Shown here piece by piece: positions 43,781 through 51,565 of a DNA stretch of 64,000 nucleotides (position 1 is its first letter; each line of letters opens with the position of its first letter). Location of the stretch: the NCBI GenBank assembly GCA_016214055.1, contig JACRPE010000001.1, forward strand, positions 1 to 64,000, written 5' to 3'. Made by a program: the position numbers and the translations under genes. The DNA comes from Candidatus Roizmanbacteria bacterium. Lineage in GTDB: Bacteria > Patescibacteriota > Microgenomatia > UBA1406 > GWC2-37-13. Below the pieces are notes generated by a model. It made no database searches. It was not told the origin of the DNA and worked only from the letters and a program-made list of their open reading frames with translations.

Positions 43781-45652
43781 ATGATCAATCCAACTCCGGA
43801 AATAATAGAAGGATCCTACGTCAAAGATTATGAAGCTTTAGCCCTTGAAGTTGCCAAAAATCCTGAAGAGTTTTGGGGAAAGATAGCGCAGGAATTAGGA
43901 TGGTATAAACCATGGGATAAAGTGCTCGATTGGCAGTATCCTTATGCTCATTGGTTCAAAGGTGCTCAGTGCAACATCGTCCACAACGCCCTCGATCGAC
44001 ATCTTTTGACTCCTGTTAAAGATAAAGTTGCCCTCATCTGGGAGGGTCAAAACGGATTGGTGCGGAAATATACTTATTCTCAGTTGAACGACGAAGTGTC
44101 TCGCTTTGCCAACGGGTTAAAATCAATCGGCGTAAAAAAAGGAGATCATGTCTCGATCTATCTCCCCCGTATTCCTGAGCAGAATATCGCGATGTTGGCC
44201 TGTGCAAAAATAGGGGCCGTGCATTCGGTCGTATTTTCAGGATTTTCGGTCGAGGCACTGAAAAGTCGCGTTATCGACGCCGAATCTCAATATCTTGTTA
44301 CAACCGATTGTTACCCATACAAGGATAAGGTGATTGACTGTAAGATTAAGGCTGATGAGGCAATAAAAGATCTTCCTCAGGTAAAGAAGATGGTGGTGGT
44401 TAAACATACGGACGTGACCATCACTGCTCCTCCATGCACGATGCAACCCGGACGTGATATATGGTGGTTTGATCTCACCCACTCTCAAAACTCCGTCTGT
44501 GAGACTGAAGTTATGGAGGCAACCGATCCCCTTTTCATCCTCTACACTTCAGGAAGTACCGGCAAACCTAAGGGAGTCATTCATTCCCACGGAGGCTACA
44601 TGGTGGGAATTTATCTTACCCTGAAATGGGTATTCAATCTCCAATCGGATGATGTCTATTTTTGCACGGCTGACGCGGGTTGGATCACCGGGCACAGTTA
44701 TATCGTCTACTCCCCTCTCATAAATGGCATTACGACTTTTGTATACGAAAGTGTCCCCGACTATCCTGACCCGGGGAAATGGTGGAGTCTGGTTGAAAAA
44801 TATAAAGTTACGAAGTTTTATACTGCACCCACCGCCGTACGCGCACTTATGCGCATGGGAGGTCAGTGGCCTCAAAAATATAATCTTACTTCTCTTAAAA
44901 TATTGGGAAGTGTGGGCGAGCCTATCAATCCTGAGGCATGGCTGTGGTATCACGAGTTTGTGGGAGGAAAACGGTGCCCCATCATGGATACCTGGTGGCA
45001 GACGGAGACGGGCATGTTCATGCTAACTCCCGTGCCTAGTGTACCTCTCAAACCGGGTAGTGCTTTCAAGCCTTTTATAGGAATCGATGCGGACGTAGTA
45101 AATGATAAGGGAGTCCCTGTAGCTCCAAACACTCAAGGATTTTTAGTAATTAAAAAGCCGTGGCCGTCAATGTTTGCAGACGTGTATAAAAACCCGCAAA
45201 AGTATAAAGAAGCCTATTGGGAAGTCATTCCGAACGTGTACTTTACCGGTGACTCGGCTAAAAAGGACGAGGATGGCTATTTTTGGATAATTGGACGCAA
45301 TGATGATGTCATCAAGGTCTCAGGCCATCGCCTCGGCTCGGCTGAGATTGAAAGCGCCTTCGTATCCCACCCTTCAGTGGCTGAGGCCGCGGCTATCGGT
45401 AAACCCCATGAAATCAAGGGAGAATCTATAAAAGTCTTTGTGATTCTCAAACACGGTAAGGAGCCTTCTGATGAGCTCAAAAAGGAGCTTGTCCAGCAGG
45501 TGCGCACCATGATTGGTCCTATCGCCACACCCGATGAGATTGATTTCGTAGATAAACTGCCAAAGACCAGAAGTGGAAAGATTATGAGGCGCGTGCTCAA
45601 AGCACAGGAATTGGGTCTGCCGGTGGGAGATACTTCAACATTGGAGAATTAA
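43781..45652 (+). CDS. acs: acetyl-CoA synthetase
   Basis: 'LFILYTSGSTGKPKGVIHSHGGYMVG', 'DTWWQTETGMFMLTP', 'YFTGDSAKKDEDGYFWIIGRNDDVIKVSGHRLGSAEIES', 'KTRSGKIMRRVLK'. Confidence 0.95.
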   Translation: MINPTPEIIEGSYVKDYEALALEVAKNPEEFWGKIAQELGWYKPWDKVLDWQYPYAHWFKGAQCNIVHNALDRHLLTPVKDKVALIWEGQNGLVRKYTYSQLNDEVSRFANGLKSIGVKKGDHVSIYLPRIPEQNIAMLACAKIGAVHSVVFSGFSVEALKSRVIDAESQYLVTTDCYPYKDKVIDCKIKADEAIKDLPQVKKMVVVKHTDVTITAPPCTMQPGRDIWWFDLTHSQNSVCETEVMEATDPLFILYTSGSTGKPKGVIHSHGGYMVGIYLTLKWVFNLQSDDVYFCTADAGWITGHSYIVYSPLINGITTFVYESVPDYPDPGKWWSLVEKYKVTKFYTAPTAVRALMRMGGQWPQKYNLTSLKILGSVGEPINPEAWLWYHEFVGGKRCPIMDTWWQTETGMFMLTPVPSVPLKPGSAFKPFIGIDADVVNDKGVPVAPNTQGFLVIKKPWPSMFADVYKNPQKYKEAYWEVIPNVYFTGDSAKKDEDGYFWIIGRNDDVIKVSGHRLGSAEIESAFVSHPSVAEAAAIGKPHEIKGESIKVFVILKHGKEPSDELKKELVQQVRTMIGPIATPDEIDFVDKLPKTRSGKIMRRVLKAQELGLPVGDTSTLEN

Positions 45653-45703
45653 CCAAAAAAAACGCGCCGGGCCCTCAGCACTGTGCGAGAACTCGGCGGC
45701 GCA
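45653..45703 (-). terminator. GC-rich terminator hairpin; also has a T-run on the plus strand
   Basis: GCGCCGGGCCCTCAGCACTGTGCGAGAACTCGGCGGCGC with A/T runs on both sides. Confidence 0.8.
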
Positions 45704-45763
45704 TAGATTTTTTCTTTAAGCCTTCAAGGGTTTAGCTTGACTTAGCGGCCTAAAGATATGTAT

Positions 45764-45838
45764 TTATCCCGGAAACATCTGCGATTCGTTGAACCAGCTC
45801 ATCCTGAAAAGGGTTATCAGATCTCTTAAGATACTCAT
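45764..45838 (-). CDS. 24-aa micro-ORF MSILRDLITLFRMSWFNESQMFPG
   Basis: ATG preceded by GAAAGGAGAAACAAAT (strong SD); strong upstream promoter and downstream terminator. Confidence 0.5.
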   Translation of the reverse strand: MSILRDLITLFRMSWFNESQMFPG

Positions 45839-46009
45839 ATTTGTTTCTCCTTTCAAAAATTTATAACCTGCTTATTCCGCCCATCAGACTGCTTTGATAT
45901 TTTGTCAGGAATATTCTTTCCCGGGTCCCGACCAAATTTTGAAAAAGCGTTTGTTGGACGTAACTTATAATATTTATGAAGATAACTTAATTTTTATCTT
46001 CATATATTC

Positions 46010-46038
46010 AGATTAAACTATATTCTTTTATTTGTCAA
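46010..46038 (-). promoter_or_regulatory. strong sigma70-type promoter
   Basis: Minus strand TTGACA (46038-46033), 17-bp spacer, TAATCT (46015-46010). Confidence 0.75.
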
Positions 46039-46072
46039 GGGGTATTTTATCTTATAGTAGATTTACTAAGGA

Positions 46073-47884
46073 TTATGAAGTCAAAATCTGATTAAACACA
46101 GAAGTGATTGAAGTAGATTTGTCTTTCAATATTTCTAGTGCTGTATTACATCGTTCAATCTTCCGTTTACCGTGAAAGAATTTCCAAACGAGATCATTCT
46201 CAGTAAGCTTTGATTCATCAATTTTATGATCTGAATCAGTTAATAATGTGGGATTATTTTTATGTATTCTTTCTGCAAGATTAACAATCCCACCCACAGC
46301 ATCGTTACTTGCTTCTGTTATAACCCTACCACACTCTTCAAGAGCTTTATTTTCATTCAGGTTATGAATTGAGCGTCCTATTTTATAACCAACGGGCAAA
46401 CTCATCTGTGCATCTCCAACCTGTATTTTAAGCTCCGATAACTCTTTTAATTGTTTCTCATTTAATATGCCTTTCCCTTGTTCCCGAATTCCAATTATAT
46501 AGGTCCCTCCTGCTCTTGCCACCATATAGGCATCACGCTTAGAAGATATAGCTTTTTTTAAATTATCCCATAAACCCCTGATTGCTTGATCTGCGTCGGC
46601 GTAACTTGCCAATTCATTTAATTCTTTTATAAATTTAAAATCAATTACTGCAAATTGCTTAAATTCGCCCCGCCGAGCATGTTCCAATAGATCAAATTTC
46701 GAATAAACCGCATCTTCTAATAGCTTATCGTACACATAGTTCTCAATAAGATTAATTATTGCCTCTCGTCGCCTAAAAATGGGGGGGCTTTCGAGTTTTT
46801 TATTTTGTTCGACGAGATCAAAATGCTCCGCGAGATAAAGTGCGACTGACATCTCCGGGTGCGTCTTTGCCAAATAAGCAACTTTTTTTTCAACGCTATC
46901 TACCTCAGGAGGATATTTATTTCCCTCCTCTTCTTCAGTTATAACTTCTGCATGTTTTCCCTTGATTTTCTTCAACTCACCTTTACCTAGAACTAAACCA
47001 TGTTTAAAATTATGAATAAATAGTTGTTTGTCTTCTTGACTCGTGTCAGGATTTGAGAGAGCATCAATCCATTCTATTTGTTCTTTTCCATCTTCTAGTT
47101 TGAGCCCGATGGGTTTACTGATAATATTTCCATCTGTATCTTTTATATACTGTTTTTCAGCATGAAGCGCTATCAAGAGTTTTTCATTTATCTCTCCCTG
47201 AAGATTGGGTGAAAAATCACCAATAAGAGAAAACACAAACTCATCTCCTCCATATCTGCCAGTTACATATTGCTTTGTTCTGTCATGCGCCCATCCCTTT
47301 TCTTCCCATAACTTTTTAAGAACATCATCAAGTGTCCGAGCCGCAGTATTTACTAGGAGGTCTGCGGGTGTATTTCTATGCGACTCTATTATAAAATCAG
47401 ATGAACGGACATCTGCTATGTCAATCATGCCAAATAAAGTTGGTAATGTTTGTTCGCCTTGCTTCATTTTTTTTGTAACTTCATTGATAAAGGTCGTACG
47501 GTTAAACATGATGTGGGGCTCTGCATGAAGATTTCCAATGTCAATCTTTCTATTTAGCCCTCCATCAAGGGTGTATTTGTAAAAGGATCTGAGGATATTC
47601 ATTGCCTCAGGAGAGTCTTTATCGTCTTCAGGAAAATGAAGACCGTTTACCTCATCGCCAAATATCTCCACTATCATATTCCAAGCAGGAGTTTGTACAA
47701 AGGCGTCTTTTTGCATAATTGCACGCTTCATTTCAGCTTTCCCTTTTTCTTCCAGCTTGGTTATATTTGTTACTCCCCTTCTTGCTGTTAAAGGATCTGT
47801 AAATGCAATAGGACTTATTTGCTTTGCAATTCTACTGAGAAGGGGGGACAACCGGGCTTCTGTCATGGTATTGTTATGATACAC
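46073..47884 (-). CDS. GGDEF-domain-like protein with a second degenerate copy
   Basis: 'LPTLFGMIDIADVRSSDFI...KQYVTGRYGGDEFVFSLIGDF'; later 'FAVIDFKFIKELNEL...AYMVARAGGTYIIGI'. Confidence 0.65.
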   Translation of the reverse strand: MYHNNTMTEARLSPLLSRIAKQISPIAFTDPLTARRGVTNITKLEEKGKAEMKRAIMQKDAFVQTPAWNMIVEIFGDEVNGLHFPEDDKDSPEAMNILRSFYKYTLDGGLNRKIDIGNLHAEPHIMFNRTTFINEVTKKMKQGEQTLPTLFGMIDIADVRSSDFIIESHRNTPADLLVNTAARTLDDVLKKLWEEKGWAHDRTKQYVTGRYGGDEFVFSLIGDFSPNLQGEINEKLLIALHAEKQYIKDTDGNIISKPIGLKLEDGKEQIEWIDALSNPDTSQEDKQLFIHNFKHGLVLGKGELKKIKGKHAEVITEEEEGNKYPPEVDSVEKKVAYLAKTHPEMSVALYLAEHFDLVEQNKKLESPPIFRRREAIINLIENYVYDKLLEDAVYSKFDLLEHARRGEFKQFAVIDFKFIKELNELASYADADQAIRGLWDNLKKAISSKRDAYMVARAGGTYIIGIREQGKGILNEKQLKELSELKIQVGDAQMSLPVGYKIGRSIHNLNENKALEECGRVITEASNDAVGGIVNLAERIHKNNPTLLTDSDHKIDESKLTENDLVWKFFHGKRKIERCNTALEILKDKSTSITSVFNQILTS

Positions 47885-47891
47885 TTATTTA

Positions 47892-49790
47892 ATGGCAAAT
47901 ATACCGCACCTATCTCAACTCTCACAAATTCTTCGCCATGACATCCTTACCTCAACCACTGCAGCAAAATCAGGACACCCGACCTCATCACTTTCAGCGG
48001 TGGAGCTCATGGCTACTTTATTTTTCGGAGGGTTTTTGAGACAGGATATCAACGATTTCAAACGAATCGAAAATGACCGGGTTATTTTTTCAAAAGGCCA
48101 CGCCTCTCCTCTTTTATATGCGCTGTATCATGTAGCCGGAGTCCTCAAATATGATGAGCTTTTAACTTTGAGGAAATTCGGTTCCCGTTTACAGGGGCAT
48201 TCGACTCCCGATCTGCCATTTGTGGACGTAGCAACCGGCTCTCTCGGCCAAGGCCTGTCAATCGGGGTTGGTATGGCACTGGGTATAAAAACAAAGTTTC
48301 AAATTTCAAACTTCAAATTTCAAATTCCCAAAGTATTTGTACTTTTGGGGGATTCGGAATTGGCGGAGGGGCAAAACTGGGAAGCGGCACAGATTGCCTC
48401 ATATAATAAACTCGATAATATTATTGCTATTGTCGATGTAAATAGGCTTGGTCAACGGGGGGAAACGATGCTCGAATGGGATCTGAAGACGTATGAAAAA
48501 CGATTTCAGGCTTTTGGATGGAATACGATTGTTGTCAAAGATGGACATAATATAAAACAAATCAGTAATGCTTTTCATACTGTAGAGACATGCCATGGCA
48601 TGTCTCTACAAAAACCAACCGTCATCATCTCCAAAACCGTAAAAGGAAAAGGAGTCCCGTTTTTAGAAGATAAACCGGGATGGCATGGAAAACCGGTACC
48701 AAAGGAACAATTGGAAGAGGCGCTCCGCGAGCTGGGATCTGTCGATCTTTCACTCAAAGGAAAAATATCATCACCGAAATTTAAGCTACCAGTATCTTCC
48801 ATAACACAACCTTCCCTTCCTCTTCGTCCTTACCCGCGTACCTCTCTTTACTCCACCCGTGAGGTCTTTGGGGACGCATTAGTGGATGTTGGATGTGAGA
48901 ATAATCAAATGGTCGCCTTGGATGCCGAGGTTGGTAACTCCACGTATACTGAGAAGTTCGGTAAAAAATTTCCCGAACGTTTTTTTCAATGCTATATCGA
49001 AGAGCAACATATGGCCTCCTCCGCGCTGGGATTCGCAAAAGTCGGATATATCCCCTATATCAGCTCATTTGCGGCTTTTCTCACCCGTGCGTTTGACCAG
49101 ATAAGGATGGCACAATATTCTCTCTCAACCACCATGAATATCGTCGGCTCCCATTGCGGCGTCTCAATCGGTGAAGATGGCGCTTCACAGATGGGTTTGG
49201 AAGATATTGCAATGATGCGTGCAGTCCGGGAAAGTACGGTACTTTATCCGTCTGACGCCGTGTCTGTATATAAGTTGACCAAGGCAATGGCAACCCATCC
49301 GGGGATGAATTACCTCCGGACAACACGTGAGAAGACACCCGTCATCTATGATGAAAATGAAGAGTTTCCGATTGGAGGGTGCAAGGTTCACGGTATGGAT
49401 TCCCGCCTCCGCGGGAATGACAAACAGAAGTGTAAAGCCATCATTATTGGTGCCGGAATTACCGTACATGTTGCGTTGAAGGCACAACAAATACTGGCTA
49501 AAAAGGGAGTATTTGTGACGGTCGTGGACCTTTATTCGGTCAAACCAATCGACGCCGAAACTCTTCAAAAATTAGTCAAAAATACGCCCCATGTCATCGT
49601 CGCCGAGGATCATTATGAGTTTGGAGGAGTGGGAGAAGCGGTTTTATCCGCATTTTCAAAATTTCAAATTTCAAATTTCAAATTCACCCACTTATGTGTC
49701 CGTAAGCTCCCCCGCTCCGGCACCCCACACGAATTACTTCACTTTGAGCATTTGGATGAGGAGAGTATGGTGAAGGCGGTTATGGAGTGA
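47892..49790 (+). CDS. tkt: transketolase (single chain) with three in-frame repeat insertions
   Basis: 'RHDILTSTTAAKSGHPTSSLSAVELMATLFFGGFL', 'VFVLLGDSELAEGQNWEAAQIASYNKLDNIIAIVDVNRLGQRG', 'YIEEQHMASSALGFAKVGYIPYISSFAAFLTRAFDQIRMA'. Confidence 0.94.
   Translation: MANIPHLSQLSQILRHDILTSTTAAKSGHPTSSLSAVELMATLFFGGFLRQDINDFKRIENDRVIFSKGHASPLLYALYHVAGVLKYDELLTLRKFGSRLQGHSTPDLPFVDVATGSLGQGLSIGVGMALGIKTKFQISNFKFQIPKVFVLLGDSELAEGQNWEAAQIASYNKLDNIIAIVDVNRLGQRGETMLEWDLKTYEKRFQAFGWNTIVVKDGHNIKQISNAFHTVETCHGMSLQKPTVIISKTVKGKGVPFLEDKPGWHGKPVPKEQLEEALRELGSVDLSLKGKISSPKFKLPVSSITQPSLPLRPYPRTSLYSTREVFGDALVDVGCENNQMVALDAEVGNSTYTEKFGKKFPERFFQCYIEEQHMASSALGFAKVGYIPYISSFAAFLTRAFDQIRMAQYSLSTTMNIVGSHCGVSIGEDGASQMGLEDIAMMRAVRESTVLYPSDAVSVYKLTKAMATHPGMNYLRTTREKTPVIYDENEEFPIGGCKVHGMDSRLRGNDKQKCKAIIIGAGITVHVALKAQQILAKKGVFVTVVDLYSVKPIDAETLQKLVKNTPHVIVAEDHYEFGGVGEAVLSAFSKFQISNFKFTHLCVRKLPRSGTPHELLHFEHLDEESMVKAVME
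48295..48330. repeat. TTTCAAA tandem repeat inside tkt
   Basis: gtttcaaatttcaaacttcaaatttcaaattccc, encoding KFQISNFKFQIPK. Confidence 0.9.
49393..49423. repeat. palindromic repeat family 2 inside tkt
   Basis: tatggattcccgcctccgcgggaatgacaa, encoding MDSRLRGNDK. Confidence 0.9.
49653..49687. repeat. TTTCAAA tandem repeat inside tkt (second)
   Basis: tttcaaaatttcaaatttcaaatttcaaattc, encoding FSKFQISNFKFT. Confidence 0.9.
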
Positions 49791-49854
49791 AATCTAAGTA
49801 AAAGACTTTTTTCAAGCTACTGATTCCATTCACTTATCAAACTCTTATTTGTTA

Positions 49855-50781
49855 TTAGGTTGCCGCCGGAGGTGCATTATCATATCCGTTGGAAGTAACC
49901 ATAAATTCAGGCAAAGTCATACCAACAGGTTCGGGTAGTTGATACTGATTTTTTAAGTTAGGCTTTGCTTCTGGTTCTTGTTGAGCATTTTGTAAACCTG
50001 CAGGACGTAAACCACTTATATCTGGCATGCGTTTTTCTTCTATTTTTTTGTGTTTAATCGCATTTTCCCATTTTTGTGATGGTTGTGTAATATTCTGATC
50101 ATATTCAGCTCTTTCATCATCTTTTCTTTTCGCCAGTTCTTCCTTTCTTTTCCTTCTTCTCATACTTCCCCGTACACCTTTTACTGCACCCACAAGTGGC
50201 TTAACAATAAAATCATTAGCCGCATAACCGGCTCCTTCTGCAACGGATGGAAGTTTTAAGATCGCGGGAAGCATGAGAAGGGCAGGAATAAAGGTCATAA
50301 CCGCCTCTGTGGTTCCCAAGTGGGTAGCTGTCTGCAGAAATTTATACTGTTCAATCATCATCAATAGTATTTGGGGTGTGATGGCAAGAGAGAGTGAAGA
50401 GCCTATTTCCAAGAAGGGACGTAAATGATTGAGAACGGGGATATTATGTGTCGAACTAGCCCGATTTGAACGCATATACCCATACGCGCTTAGTATATTT
50501 AAGGCAATACCCAGATACATAGCTAAAGATTGTACTTGCTCGGGTAAAGACCCGCTCAATTTAAGAAGTTTTGCTTCGCCATCATGATTAGCAAAAGGAG
50601 TAAAAGGTAAGTGTCGTGTTGCAAGATCTTGTGATCTTTGAGCCCAAGCCGAAGTGGATATATTATGAAGTTGATTCAAAACAAATGTGCGGGCGGCAGT
50701 TGCACCGCTTGTCATATGCCATGCCGCATAAGTTCCCGGTAATGCTCCAAGAGAGCCTATTAATTCTCCTGTTCGTGCCAT
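49855..50781 (-). CDS. hypothetical multi-TM membrane protein
   Basis: Several hydrophobic stretches, charged linker and Pro-rich C-terminus. Confidence 0.6.
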   Translation of the reverse strand: MARTGELIGSLGALPGTYAAWHMTSGATAARTFVLNQLHNISTSAWAQRSQDLATRHLPFTPFANHDGEAKLLKLSGSLPEQVQSLAMYLGIALNILSAYGYMRSNRASSTHNIPVLNHLRPFLEIGSSLSLAITPQILLMMIEQYKFLQTATHLGTTEAVMTFIPALLMLPAILKLPSVAEGAGYAANDFIVKPLVGAVKGVRGSMRRRKRKEELAKRKDDERAEYDQNITQPSQKWENAIKHKKIEEKRMPDISGLRPAGLQNAQQEPEAKPNLKNQYQLPEPVGMTLPEFMVTSNGYDNAPPAAT

Positions 50782-50875
50782 ATTCCGTATATTATATATT
50801 ACATATGTATAAAATGCAAACTATAAGTCCCGTCCGTAGGTATTCCTTCAATTTTATATAAGAGATTGCTAGAAC

Positions 50876-50904
50876 TTGACAAATTAAAAGTTGTCTGATA
50901 TACT
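50876..50904 (+). promoter_or_regulatory. strong sigma70-type promoter
   Basis: TTGACA (50876-50881), 17-bp spacer, TATACT (50899-50904), upstream of ORF 50943. Confidence 0.7.
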
Positions 50905-50942
50905 ATCGGCTGTTATTTGTAATTGACATATTTAATCAAAAT

Positions 50943-51560
50943 ATGAGTCATAGAATCAATACATTAAGAGGGCCAAGATTACATCAAGCTCCGCACTTTC
51001 ATAGGTCTAAATTGGCCCGCGCTCCTCATTTAGACTCTTCACATCCAACTCAAGAAGGATTTCTAAAACAAAATAGATACCTTGTCCCCACTCTTGCTAT
51101 TGCTGCAATATTATTAGCCGCTTGCGCAGTGGATCCATCTTCAGTCCAAGCTGTGCCACAGCAGGACGGTCTTAAAATGCTTATTGAAGCTAATCCATTT
51201 GTACTTCCACAATATGTTACGTTAGGGGCTGGAGGTGTCGCAGGAGTTTCGACTTTAATTGTAGATGGATTGAAGAATTTTCAAAAAGCAGCAGATGTTG
51301 GCAAACGTGGGTATAATTATGCGAACGCCACATGGGATACTATTATAGATGTTGTGGCAGACGCATCAACCGCTGGATTTGCAGGAGGAGCTGCAACTTT
51401 ATTAGCAGAAGTCGGTATCTCACCAAAAGTAATCACACTTATTCAAAGTCAACTACCTTTGTTAGGGATGGCGGGTTTAGGAACTCTTGCTATAAACATG
51501 TATGATAAGGTAAATGATGTAATTGGCCTTATCAGATTTCCAAATCCACCTACCCCCTAA
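50943..51560 (+). CDS. hypothetical membrane protein
   Basis: Multiple hydrophobic segments, e.g. 'YLVPTLAIAAILLAACA', 'VTLGAGGVAGVSTLIVDG'; strong upstream promoter. Confidence 0.6.
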   Translation: MSHRINTLRGPRLHQAPHFHRSKLARAPHLDSSHPTQEGFLKQNRYLVPTLAIAAILLAACAVDPSSVQAVPQQDGLKMLIEANPFVLPQYVTLGAGGVAGVSTLIVDGLKNFQKAADVGKRGYNYANATWDTIIDVVADASTAGFAGGAATLLAEVGISPKVITLIQSQLPLLGMAGLGTLAINMYDKVNDVIGLIRFPNPPTP

Positions 51561-51565
51561 AACCC

